A DNA stretch of 10,257 bases from an uncultured Erysipelotrichaceae bacterium. Lineage in GTDB: Bacteria; Bacillota_I; Bacilli_A; Erysipelotrichales; Erysipelotrichaceae. Shown here piece by piece: positions 1 through 6,312 of this stretch (position 1 is the stretch's first letter; each line of letters starts with the position of its first letter). The translations under genes were made by a program, and so were the position numbers. The DNA lies in NCBI GenBank assembly GCA_902796465.1, contig CADBPK010000230.1, positions 1 through 10,257 on the forward strand, read 5' to 3'. The notes under the pieces are model-generated. The model worked only from the letters and a program-made list of their open reading frames with translations, was not told the DNA's origin and did not search any database.

Positions 1-111
1 CAGGCCTCGGTGGCCGAATGGCCTCCGCAACAGAGTGCCCTTATAGGGCGAGAGGATACCACCAGTTCTACTGGTGGTTATGATATTGCACTGTCAGAAA
101 GAAGACTGACA
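1..111 (+). mobile_element. Putative right end of an IS200/IS605-type element (serial hairpins, possible guide-RNA-like end)
   Basis: Three hairpins follow one another without a convincing gene. The first spans 8-27 (CGGTGGCC and GGCCTCCG around a GAAT loop, one T-T mismatch). The second spans 37-49 (GCCCT, loop TAT, AGGGC). The third spans 58-78 (ACCACCAGT, loop TCT, ACTGGTGGT; a perfect 9-bp stem). A weaker TGTCAG/CTGACA pair follows at 92-111. IS200/IS605 elements lack terminal inverted repeats and end in subterminal hairpins that TnpA recognises; in tnpB-bearing members the right end is also transcribed as the guide RNA. The stacked hairpins next to an ordinary chromosomal operon fit that pattern. 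No transposase is visible, and its body would lie left of position 1. The exact cleavage site cannot be placed but probably falls shortly after 78. Another structured RNA is the main alternative. Confidence 0.4.
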
Positions 112-146
112 TAATCACGAAAGGTGAACCTGTTCTCTTTTTTGCG

Positions 147-152
147 TATAAT
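147..152 (+). promoter_or_regulatory. Probable -10 box of the PAS/PLC/PHP/ArsC-like operon
   Basis: A perfect TATAAT lies 27 bases before the ATG at 180. The best -35 candidate, near 125-130 (TGAACC), is weak. Transcription would start around 159, leaving a short leader that contains the GAAGATGGAGA ribosome binding site (163-173). Confidence 0.4.
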
Positions 153-179
153 AATGACAAATGAAGATGGAGAATCAAT

Positions 180-563
180 ATGGAAATCAATGAAAACGTA
201 CTGGGTGCCATTCTGGATGCCTATCCCTACGAGATCGTATTTGTGGATACGACACATACTGTCAGATACATGAATAAGACCGCAAAAGAGCGTTATGGGG
301 AAAGAGTCCAGATCGGACGTTCTCTCTTCAACTGCCATAACGAGCGGACAAAACCCAAAATCGAAGCTTTTCTGAAGCGTGCGGAAGAAGGCGAAGGGGA
401 AATGTTTGAAGTTTACAACAGGAAAACAGGCGAGCGTGAATTTTTTACGCCGGTTAAAGATACAGACGGCATTGTGATCGGATACTTTGAACGCCATGAA
501 GTACCGTGGGATCCGGAACATCCGGAAGAAATGATGGGACAGTACTGGCTTAGAAGGATCTGA
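180..563 (+). CDS. Small PAS-like sensor-domain protein
   Basis: This 127-residue protein appears to be a single PAS-type fold with nothing attached. After a short helix, residues 19-33 (IVFVDTTHTVRYMNK) match the first strands of the PAS domain found at the C-terminus of DUF438 proteins. They are followed by an IGRSLFNCH stretch (45-53), which matches the family's conserved IGR...NCH element, and the terminal strands around KDTDGIVIGYFE. DUF438 PAS domains are thought to bind a small ligand or cofactor; the ligand here is unknown. There is no signal peptide, membrane segment, HTH or kinase domain, so any output must go through a partner. It is the first gene of a tight operon, and the next gene starts 3 bases after its stop. 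The start is supported by GAAGATGGAGA just upstream. The family call rests on motif resemblance. Confidence 0.72.
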   Translation: MEINENVLGAILDAYPYEIVFVDTTHTVRYMNKTAKERYGERVQIGRSLFNCHNERTKPKIEAFLKRAEEGEGEMFEVYNRKTGEREFFTPVKDTDGIVIGYFERHEVPWDPEHPEEMMGQYWLRRI

Positions 564-566
564 TCC

Positions 567-1220
567 ATGGCACAGAGAATGATCCACTACATGATCGGGG
601 AGATGCTTGCACAGGAAACTGAACTGAAAGATAAGAACAGGTTTCTGATCGGCTCAGTGATCCCCGATGCCTACACTGATATACGTTACAGAGATGTAAC
701 GCATTTCCGGTATTTTTCCGAAGACCGGAAATACTCCTGCTATGATATTGACCGCTTCCGTGACATCTACAGGAAGCAGATCCTGCAGGATGATCTCTAC
801 CTCGGGTATTACATGCATCTGGTGGAAGATGTTTTCTACCGGAGGTTTATCCGGAGTGATCATAAAATCACGGTTTTTGGTTATGATGATAAAGTCAGGA
901 TCCTGCATCGGGATTATCATGTTCTAAACCGGTATATCCGGGAACGCTGGCATCTTCGGTATGAACTGACGATTCCGGAAGATCTGGAAAATGAAGACAT
1001 TTTCCATATTGCGGAATTTGAAATACCGGGTTTTCTGAAAGCTCTTCAGGATGATTTTTCCGAAACAGTGGAAGAGAAAACGGTTTATGTTACGGAAGAA
1101 ATGATCGACGAATTCATGGAGAGGTATTATCCGGTGATCGCAATAGAATTTTCGCATGCTGTTACGGGGGATTTTCAGCTGCGCGCAGCTGATTATGCCT
1201 GGAAGCGGCTGCCGGAGTAA
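567..1220 (+). CDS. Zinc-dependent phospholipase C-like protein
   Basis: The protein has 217 residues and resembles the many short Firmicutes proteins assigned to the zinc-dependent phospholipase C / S1-P1 nuclease-like helical fold (PF00882). The expected metal-ligand pattern is present: an N-terminal His (H7), FLIGSVIPD ending in D34, H46 in a THF motif, and the helix YLGYYMHLVEDVF with H84 and D88. No signal peptide is visible, so it is probably cytoplasmic, unlike secreted clostridial phospholipases. The real substrate is therefore open, and a phospholipase activity should not be assumed. The start at 567 is set by AGAAGGA at 552-558, which lies inside the end of the upstream PAS gene and implies translational coupling. 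The next gene begins 17 bases downstream. The C-terminal half has no motif I recognise. Confidence 0.7.
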   Translation: MAQRMIHYMIGEMLAQETELKDKNRFLIGSVIPDAYTDIRYRDVTHFRYFSEDRKYSCYDIDRFRDIYRKQILQDDLYLGYYMHLVEDVFYRRFIRSDHKITVFGYDDKVRILHRDYHVLNRYIRERWHLRYELTIPEDLENEDIFHIAEFEIPGFLKALQDDFSETVEEKTVYVTEEMIDEFMERYYPVIAIEFSHAVTGDFQLRAADYAWKRLPE

Positions 1221-1237
1221 AAGGACAGGAGTGTATT

Positions 1238-2056
1238 ATGAGACAGAATCTGCATACGCACAGCACATACTGTGACGGGAAAAATGAACCGCGTGAGATG
1301 ATTGAGAACGCAATTGAAAAGAGGTTTGATATCCTCGGTTTTTCAGGCCATGGATATGTGCCGTTTGATACAGCTTCCATGTCCATAGAAAATACTTCGG
1401 AATACATTAAGGAGATCCGCAGACTGAAAGAGGAATTCCGTGAACAGATAACGATTTATCTCGGCATCGAGGAAGACATGGAAAACCGGATCATGACAAA
1501 GGAACCGTTTGATTTTGTTATAGGAAGCTGCCATTTTCTGACAAAGGACGGACAGGTGCTTCCCATCGACTACAGCCGCGGTGTGTTTGAGTATATGCTT
1601 GACAGCATGTTCTCCAATGACTATCTTTCGCTGGCAGAAACATACTACCGGAAGATCATGCGGATGGCGGACTGGCAGGAAGTGGATATCATCGGGCATC
1701 TGGACCTGATCACGAAATTCAATGAAGATGAGTCCTTTATCCGTTTTGATGATCCTGCCTATGTGCGGCATGCATGTGATGCAGTGGATGCTTTTGCCGG
1801 AAAGAAGATCCTGGAAGTCAACACCGGCGCAATCGCCAGACAATACCGCAGGACGCCGTACCCGGCAATAAACCTGCTTCGGTATATGCATGAAAAAGGC
1901 GTCTCCATCTGCCTGAACAGTGACTGTCATAATGCGGAATACCTTGACTGCGGATTCCGGGATGCATTGGAAATGATCCGCGCCTGCGGATACCGATCCA
2001 TGATGAAGCTGACAACGGAAGGATTTATAGAAACAGATATTGATGAGTTTGAGTGA
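1238..2056 (+). CDS. PHP-domain phosphoesterase, histidinol-phosphatase (HisJ/HisK)-like
   Basis: This 272-residue protein is a complete PHP-domain hydrolase. All trinuclear metal-site ligands can be seen: H6 and H8 in LHTHSTYCDG, H38 in GFSGHG, E78 in GIEED, H99 in GSCHF, H154 in IIGHLD, and D229/H231 in NSDCH. Length and order match HisJ/HisK-type L-histidinol-phosphate phosphatases of Firmicutes (about 270 residues), which complete the penultimate phosphatase step of histidine synthesis. No other his gene is nearby, and this family is also widely annotated for unlinked phosphoesterases of unknown substrate, so the histidinol-phosphate role is an inference. The ATG follows an AGGACAGGAG ribosome binding site. 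The gene sits third in the operon, and its stop nearly abuts the next gene. Confidence 0.85.
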   Translation: MRQNLHTHSTYCDGKNEPREMIENAIEKRFDILGFSGHGYVPFDTASMSIENTSEYIKEIRRLKEEFREQITIYLGIEEDMENRIMTKEPFDFVIGSCHFLTKDGQVLPIDYSRGVFEYMLDSMFSNDYLSLAETYYRKIMRMADWQEVDIIGHLDLITKFNEDESFIRFDDPAYVRHACDAVDAFAGKKILEVNTGAIARQYRRTPYPAINLLRYMHEKGVSICLNSDCHNAEYLDCGFRDALEMIRACGYRSMMKLTTEGFIETDIDEFE

Positions 2057-2070
2057 AAGGGGAAGGAATC

Positions 2071-2421
2071 ATGTTATTTATATGGTATCCGAAATGCGGA
2101 ACATGCCGTAAGGCAAAAAAATGGCTGGACAGCCATCAACTCAGTTACAGTGAAAGACTGATCAAAGAAGACCCGCCTGCCGAAAAAGAACTGCGTACAT
2201 GGCACGCACAGAGCGGGCTGCCGCTCAGGAAATTCTTCAACACGAGCGGGCAGGCATATCGTGCGCTGAATCTGAAGGAAAAACTGCCGTCCATGACAGA
2301 AGATGAAATGTTTACTCTTCTTGCCTCAGACGGTATGCTGGTGAAGCGGCCGGTCCTGATCACGGATGACGGGAAGGTTAAAATCGGATTCCGTGAAGAA
2401 GAATACGAAGAACTGATCTGA
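2071..2421 (+). CDS. ArsC/Spx-family thioredoxin-fold protein (YffB-like)
   Basis: The protein has 116 residues and belongs to the ArsC family (PF03960). The N-terminal strand runs into a CGTC motif (WYPKCGTCRKAKKWLD), which is the CxxC redox site, and the family's VKRPVL element lies late in the protein. The CxxC, with no other ArsC landmark, fits the YffB/Spx-like 'arsenate reductase family' proteins better than a true arsenate reductase, and no ars genes are nearby. It lacks the Spx features I would need to call an RNA-polymerase-binding regulator. A GTG at 2053 would add six residues, but that stretch (AAGGGGAAGG, about 2057-2066) is the ribosome binding site, correctly spaced for the ATG at 2071, so I chose the shorter start. 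It is the last gene of the operon, followed by a hairpin. Confidence 0.82.
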   Translation: MLFIWYPKCGTCRKAKKWLDSHQLSYSERLIKEDPPAEKELRTWHAQSGLPLRKFFNTSGQAYRALNLKEKLPSMTEDEMFTLLASDGMLVKRPVLITDDGKVKIGFREEEYEELI

Positions 2422-2434
2422 GAAAGCATGGGGA

Positions 2435-2469
2435 CTGCTTCCTTTTTATCGGGAAGCAGAATGATTTTT
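2435..2469 (+). terminator. Probable intrinsic terminator after the ArsC-like gene
   Basis: A perfect 8-bp stem (CTGCTTCC 2435-2442 with GGAAGCAG 2452-2459) encloses a 9-base loop and begins 13 bases after the operon's last stop codon. Five Ts follow at 2465-2469, but five bases separate them from the stem, so efficiency may be partial. Confidence 0.55.
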
Positions 2470-2477
2470 AAGAAGTA

Positions 2478-2486
2478 TGGTAAAAT
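2478..2486 (+). promoter_or_regulatory. Extended -10 promoter upstream of the EamA transporter
   Basis: TGGTAAAAT is an extended -10 element (TGN plus TAAAAT, five of six matches to TATAAT). The -35 region is unconvincing. Transcription would be expected to start near 2493, immediately at an ATG (2494). That ATG opens a 22-codon reading frame running to a TGA at 2560-2562, across the transporter start. Confidence 0.5.
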
Positions 2487-2493
2487 AAACAGC

Positions 2494-2562
2494 ATGTCAG
2501 AAAAGGAACAGCAGCATTACAGAAGGAAGACATGCACATGCACAGAATTATATATGAACTGA
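2494..2562 (+). CDS. Possible leaderless 22-codon upstream ORF overlapping the transporter start
   Basis: An ATG at 2494 begins MSEKEQQHYRRKTC and continues to a TGA at 2560-2562, in a different frame from the EamA gene that starts at 2532. It has no ribosome binding site, but it lies 7 bases after a TAAAAT box, the same geometry seen before the fumarase and traX genes. It could be a leader peptide whose translation feeds ribosomes into the transporter gene. It could equally be the transporter's original N-terminus, now out of frame, or it may be untranslated. The peptide is hydrophilic and basic in the middle, as a cytoplasmic lead-in to a first membrane helix often is. Confidence 0.3.
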   Translation: MSEKEQQHYRRKTCTCTELYMN

Positions 2563-3425
2563 TGCTTGTTATGGCAGCGCTGATCTGGGGGAATGCATTT
2601 GTAGCCCAGAGTGTTGCAATGCGGTATATAGGCCCCTGGTTTTTCAATGCGGTACGATATCTTGTCGGCAGCTTTTTCCTGATGGCTGTGCTCCCGCTGC
2701 TTGACAGGATCCGCGGACAGGAAACAGTAAAAAAAGCTGACGGGAATCTTCTGAAAGGCGGAATCGCGTGCGGTATCTGTGTTGCGGCCGCTTCGGCATT
2801 CCAGCAGATCGGGCTGGTGTATACCACTCCCGGAAAAGCAGGATTCCTGACTGCTCTGTATATTGTCATTGTGCCGGTTCTCCTGTTTTTCACAGGGAAA
2901 AAAACAGGGAAAAATGTATGGATCGCCGTGATCCTGTCGCTTGCCGGTCTTTATTTTCTGAGTATGGCTGAAACCTTGTCGATCTCCAAAGGGGATCTGC
3001 TGGAAGTATGCGGTGCGTTCCTGTTTTCCGCCCAGATTCTCTGTGTTGCCAAATATGCGCAGATCACGGACAGCGTACGTCTCAACTGCGTGCAGTTTCT
3101 GACGGCAGGCATCATAAGCATCATTCCCGGAATGGTGCTGGAAAACCCGTCTTTTGCGGCTGTGAAAGCTGCCGCTGTACCGATCCTGTATGCAGGCATC
3201 TTTTCGGTGGCTGTGGCGTATACACTGCAGATCGTCGGACAGAAACATATACATCCGGCAGTGGCGAGCATCCTGATGAGCCTGGAAAGCGTGTTTGCGG
3301 TGATCGGCGGATTCCTGATCCTGCACCAGGCACTGACACCGAAGGAGCTGCTGGGATGCGCATTGATCTTTGCGGCTGTTCTCACAGCGCAGAAAGAAGA
3401 AAAAAATACAGCCGGAACTCTGTGA
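2532..3425 (+). CDS. EamA/DMT-superfamily membrane transporter
   Basis: The 297-residue integral membrane protein has the length and about ten hydrophobic helices typical of the drug/metabolite transporter superfamily, arranged as two EamA repeats. The first helix carries the family signature ALIWGNAFVAQS near residues 16-27. The second repeat begins near residue 150 (LLEVCGAFLFSAQILCV), and the signature-like VASILMSLESVFAVIGGF occurs late. Members export or import small metabolites such as amino acids or nucleobases; the substrate cannot be read from sequence. Two Met codons compete as starts, 2532 and 2538. AGAAGG (2521-2526) is 5 bases from the first, while the downstream GGAAG register suits the second. 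The gene is transcribed alone and converges on htpG. Its stop codon lies in the loop of the shared terminator. Confidence 0.88.
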   Translation: MHMHRIIYELMLVMAALIWGNAFVAQSVAMRYIGPWFFNAVRYLVGSFFLMAVLPLLDRIRGQETVKKADGNLLKGGIACGICVAAASAFQQIGLVYTTPGKAGFLTALYIVIVPVLLFFTGKKTGKNVWIAVILSLAGLYFLSMAETLSISKGDLLEVCGAFLFSAQILCVAKYAQITDSVRLNCVQFLTAGIISIIPGMVLENPSFAAVKAAAVPILYAGIFSVAVAYTLQIVGQKHIHPAVASILMSLESVFAVIGGFLILHQALTPKELLGCALIFAAVLTAQKEEKNTAGTL

Positions 3426-3442
3426 GTTCTGACTGTATTTTT
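3402..3442. terminator. Bidirectional terminator shared by the EamA gene and htpG
   Basis: AAAAATACAG (3402-3411) pairs with CTGTATTTTT (3433-3442). Inside, after a small internal loop, GGAACTC (3414-3420) pairs with GAGTTCT (3424-3430) around a TGT loop. U-rich tails exist on both strands: TTTTTATTATTT rightward and a T-run from the A-tract at 3401-3406 leftward. It lies exactly between the two convergent stop codons and overlaps the end of the transporter gene. Confidence 0.85.
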
Positions 3443-3443
3443 A

Positions 3444-5333
3444 TTATTTCAGCATCAGGTCAACGATCTTCTTCGCGTACGCTACCGGATCTTCGATCTC
3501 AAGTCCCTGGATCAGGAGTGCCTGCTGGAACAGGACATCCGTGTATTCTTTCAGAGCTTCCGGATCCTTTTCCTTCAGTTCCTGCAGTTTTGCGAAGATG
3601 GCATGATCCGGATTGATCTCCAGGATCTTGGAAGCCTTGAATCCGCTGTGATTCGGATCCCTGGACAGAAGTTTTTCCATTTCCAGAGACACGCCGTTTT
3701 CATCGGATACCAGGCAGACCGGATCATCTTTCAGACGGGAGGAGATACGGACTTCCCTGACTTTTCCGCCGAGGCTGTCTTTCATGGTTTCCAGGAGGTC
3801 TTTATTCTGTTCTTCAAGTTCCTGTTTTGCTTTTTTCTCGTCTTCCGTTTCAAGATCCAGATCACCTTTGTTTACAGACTTGAACGGCTTGTCTTCATAT
3901 GTCCGCATGATATCGGAAACCAGTTCGTCACGTTCATCCAGGAAGTAGAGGATCTCATAGCCTTTTTCACGCAGTTTGCCGAGTGAAGGAAGCTTTTCGA
4001 TCTCTTCCGGGGAAGAACCGCAGGCATAATAAATCGCTTTCTGATCGGCCGGCATCCTGTCGGTATATTCTTTCAAAGTGGCGTATTTGCCTTCCTTGCT
4101 GGTGCGGAAGATGATCAGGTCCTGCAGATCCTGTTTGTGGATGCCGTAATCCCTGTAAATGCCGTATTTCAGGCTCAGACCGAAATTGTCAAAGAATTTC
4201 TCATAGCCTTCACGGTCATCTTTCAGCATATCCGCAAGCGCGCCGTGGATCTTCTTTTCAATGGATTTTGCCAGTGCCTTGACCTGACGGTCCTGCTGGA
4301 GGATCTCACGGGAAATATTCAGGTTCAGATCATCGCTGTCGATCAGTCCTGTTACGAAGCGGTAGTGATCCGGCAGGAGGTCTTTTGCCTTATCCAGGAT
4401 AAATACACCCTTGGAATACAGTTGCAGACCCGGTTCATAATCAGCGTAGTAGAAATTGTACGGTGTTTCCGACGGGATAAACATCAGTGCTGTATAGGAA
4501 AGATTGCCTTCAACACTGTAATGGATCACTTTCTGAGGATCTTTCCAGTCAGAGTATTTGGATTTATAGAATTCGTTGTATTCTTCCGGCTTGATCTTGG
4601 ATTTTGCTTTTTTCCAGAGCGGGATCATGGAATTCAGTGTTTCATCTTCGTATGTATCAATCGTCTTGTTTTCATCTGTCGGGTCAGGGATGGACTTTGT
4701 GACCTGCATGATGATCGGGTAGCGGACATAATCGGAATACTTTTTCACCATATCACGGATCTTGTATTCTTCCAGGTATTCGGAGTACTTCTCATCATCC
4801 GTATCTTCTTTCAGATCGATGATGATCTTTGTCCCGATCTCCGGCTTGTCGATCTCGCTGACCGTATAGCCGTCTTCACCCGTGCTGACCCATCTGTAAC
4901 CCTGTTCGCTGTGCGCGGCACGGGATTCCACTGTCAGTTTGCGGGCAACCATGAACGCGCTGTAGAAGCCGACGCCGAACTGTCCGATAATATCGATGTT
5001 CTTGGCGGCTTTTTCCAGCTGTGCCCTGAATTCGGCACTGCCGCTCTTGGCAATCGTACCGAGGTTCTTTTCCATTTCCTCACCGGTCATGCCGATGCCG
5101 GTATCTTCGATGATAAGCTGCCGGTCGGTTTTATTTCTTTCAATCCGTATTGTCAGATCTTTCTTGGAGACTTTCTGGGTCTTATCTGTCAGAGAAAGAT
5201 AGTGTCTCTTGTCCAGCGCATCGCTTGCATTGGAAATAAGTTCACGCAAAAAGATTTCTTTATTTGTGTAAATTGAATTAATCATCAGTTCCAGCAGGCG
5301 TTTGGACTCAGCTTTAAATTGTTTCTTTGCCAT
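3444..5333 (-). CDS. htpG: Molecular chaperone HtpG (bacterial Hsp90)
   Basis: The 629-residue protein has the full Hsp90 layout: an N-terminal GHKL ATPase domain, a middle client/ATP-hydrolysis domain and a C-terminal dimerisation domain, close to the 624 residues of E. coli HtpG. Visible Hsp90 motifs include LRELISNASDALDK (with the catalytic Glu), IEDTGIGM, a glycine-rich GQFGVGFYSAF lid, and the middle-domain stretch NLNISREILQQ. It is an ATP-dependent cytosolic chaperone. An upstream Met (5339) exists, but only 1 base separates it from AAGGAGGT (5348-5341). The Met at 5333, starting MAKKQFKAES, is 7 bases away and matches the family start. A CIRCE-like inverted repeat overlaps the ribosome binding site, so HrcA repression is likely. 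The gene is monocistronic and ends at a bidirectional terminator. Confidence 0.97.
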   Translation of the reverse strand: MAKKQFKAESKRLLELMINSIYTNKEIFLRELISNASDALDKRHYLSLTDKTQKVSKKDLTIRIERNKTDRQLIIEDTGIGMTGEEMEKNLGTIAKSGSAEFRAQLEKAAKNIDIIGQFGVGFYSAFMVARKLTVESRAAHSEQGYRWVSTGEDGYTVSEIDKPEIGTKIIIDLKEDTDDEKYSEYLEEYKIRDMVKKYSDYVRYPIIMQVTKSIPDPTDENKTIDTYEDETLNSMIPLWKKAKSKIKPEEYNEFYKSKYSDWKDPQKVIHYSVEGNLSYTALMFIPSETPYNFYYADYEPGLQLYSKGVFILDKAKDLLPDHYRFVTGLIDSDDLNLNISREILQQDRQVKALAKSIEKKIHGALADMLKDDREGYEKFFDNFGLSLKYGIYRDYGIHKQDLQDLIIFRTSKEGKYATLKEYTDRMPADQKAIYYACGSSPEEIEKLPSLGKLREKGYEILYFLDERDELVSDIMRTYEDKPFKSVNKGDLDLETEDEKKAKQELEEQNKDLLETMKDSLGGKVREVRISSRLKDDPVCLVSDENGVSLEMEKLLSRDPNHSGFKASKILEINPDHAIFAKLQELKEKDPEALKEYTDVLFQQALLIQGLEIEDPVAYAKKIVDLMLK

Positions 5334-5346
5334 GTACATAACCTCC

Positions 5347-5373
5347 TTGGCACTCTGTAGGTGCGACTGCTAA
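5347..5373 (-). promoter_or_regulatory. CIRCE-like HrcA operator at htpG
   Basis: TTGGCACTC (5347-5355), exactly nine bases, then GACTGCTAA (5365-5373) match the CIRCE consensus TTAGCACTC-N9-GAGTGCTAA at 16 of 18 positions, one mismatch per arm. The site sits at the predicted htpG transcription start and touches its ribosome binding site, the usual CIRCE position. Confidence 0.8.
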
Positions 5374-5374
5374 A

Positions 5375-5403
5375 AGTGTATCACGATGCTGCTGTAAATG
5401 CAA
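5375..5403 (-). promoter_or_regulatory. Predicted htpG promoter
   Basis: Read on the minus strand, a TTGCAT -35 (5403-5398) is followed after 17 bases by TACACT (5380-5375), preceded by TGA to give an extended -10. Transcription would begin near 5368, inside the CIRCE-like repeat, so a bound repressor would block initiation. Confidence 0.5.
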
Positions 5404-5451
5404 TATGTGTGAACTGTCACAAATCAGTATGTAATCTCTCCGGGAAATCTG

Positions 5452-5466
5452 TAAAATAATAAGCAT
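5452..5466 (+). promoter_or_regulatory. Apparent leaderless promoter of the fumarase operon
   Basis: TAAAAT (5452-5457), directly preceded by TG, ends only 9 bases before the ATG at 5467. No Shine-Dalgarno sequence lies between. The normal -10-to-start distance puts the transcript's 5' end at or within about 3 bases of the start codon. The -35 candidate (ATGTAA, 5429-5434) is weak. Confidence 0.5.
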
Positions 5467-6312
5467 ATGAGAACGATACATACGGAAGATATAAAGAAAA
5501 GAGTCAGGGAAGCCTGCGGGCAGATGGCACACGTTTACTGTTCTGATATTCTGAAAGCACTGAAGGAAGGCAGGGAAAGAGAAACGGAAGAAAGGTCCGT
5601 GATTGCGATGGATATCCTGCTGGAAAATGCGGAGATCGCAGAAAAGGAACAGATCCCGATCTGCCAGGATACAGGAATGGTGATCGCTTTTATAACGATC
5701 GGACAGGATGTCAGGATCGAAGGAGGCCTTCTGAAACAGGCGGTTGAAGATGGTGTCATGGAAGGGTACCGGGATTATTATCTCCGGGCATCCGTTGTCA
5801 GCGATCCGCTGTTTGACAGGATCAATACCCGCACGAATACCCCGGCAATCATTTACACAGACATAACGGAAGGCGAGGATCTCGTCATCGAACTGATGCA
5901 GAAAGGATTTGGTTCCGAAAACATGTCAGCGGTGAAAATGCTGAAACCGGCTGAAGGGATCGAAGGTGTTATTGGTTTTGTGACCGATACGATCAGGAAA
6001 GCAGGACCGAATGCCTGCCCGCCGATGATCGTCGGTGTCGGGATCGGGGGAACATTTGATTACGCTGCAGTTCTTGCCAAGAAAGCACTGCTGCACAGTA
6101 CGGAAGAAGACAATCCGAATCCGCGCTATGCGGCGCTGGAAAAAGAACTTCTGAAAAGGGCAAATGATCTGCGGATCGGACCGATGGGACTGCATGGGAA
6201 AACCACAGCGCTGAAGATCAATATCGAGACATATCCCACGCATATTGCCGGACTGCCGTGCGCGGTCAATATCTGCTGTCACGCCTGCAGACATGAAAGG
6301 CTGGTGTTCTGA
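5467..6312 (+). CDS. Class I fumarate hydratase / L-tartrate dehydratase, alpha subunit
   Basis: This 281-residue protein is the iron-sulfur subunit of a two-component class I hydro-lyase, which interconverts fumarate and malate or dehydrates tartrate. The three cluster cysteines appear in their family contexts: C66 in IPICQDTG, C184 in GPNACPP and C271 in CCHACRH. Other family blocks are DPLFDRINT, KGFGSENMS, and GVGIGG followed by AKKALL. The length is normal for the separate alpha subunit. The N-terminus MRTIHTEDIKKRV aligns with the usual family start, which supports the ATG at 5467 despite the absence of a ribosome binding site. The beta gene overlaps its stop by one base. Fumarase and tartrate dehydratase subunits are too similar to separate by eye; fumarase is the likelier housekeeping role. 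The enzyme would be oxygen-sensitive and cytosolic. Confidence 0.92.
   Translation: MRTIHTEDIKKRVREACGQMAHVYCSDILKALKEGRERETEERSVIAMDILLENAEIAEKEQIPICQDTGMVIAFITIGQDVRIEGGLLKQAVEDGVMEGYRDYYLRASVVSDPLFDRINTRTNTPAIIYTDITEGEDLVIELMQKGFGSENMSAVKMLKPAEGIEGVIGFVTDTIRKAGPNACPPMIVGVGIGGTFDYAAVLAKKALLHSTEEDNPNPRYAALEKELLKRANDLRIGPMGLHGKTTALKINIETYPTHIAGLPCAVNICCHACRHERLVF

Noticed and set aside
1..90. tRNA (Leu/Ser-like) because of GGTGGCCGAATGGC
   Set aside because: No acceptor stem, no T-arm GGTTCGAATCC-like motif, and the hairpins do not form a cloverleaf.
92..111. TGTCAG/CTGACA hairpin as a terminator for something to the left
   Set aside because: Only six base pairs with an eight-base loop and no T-run afterwards.
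1..114. Open frame from the left edge to a TAA at 112-114 (37 codons), possibly the end of a transposase
   Set aside because: It runs through all three perfect hairpins and has no TnpB zinc-ribbon or other recognisable motif. Structure, not coding, explains the sequence better.
567..1220. Secreted phospholipase C toxin
   Set aside because: No signal peptide and only partial family resemblance; more likely a cytoplasmic protein of the same fold with unknown substrate.
2053..2070. GTG start giving the ArsC-like protein six extra residues
   Set aside because: Those codons are the ribosome binding site for the ATG at 2071, which gives the normal family N-terminus.
2517..3326. 269-residue minus-strand frame opposite the transporter, and other long opposite frames over 3008-3616
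   Set aside because: They overlap clear EamA and htpG coding sequence, are rich in His/Gln/Arg or Ser/Cys, and carry no family features.
4137..5276. 379-residue open frame on the plus strand
   Set aside because: Entirely antisense to htpG, whose reading frame is unambiguous. It is a codon-usage shadow with an unnatural Cys/Phe/Ile-rich composition.
5334..5339. Upstream Met of htpG at 5339
   Set aside because: Only one base from the ribosome binding site, whereas the Met at 5333 is seven bases away and matches the usual HtpG start.
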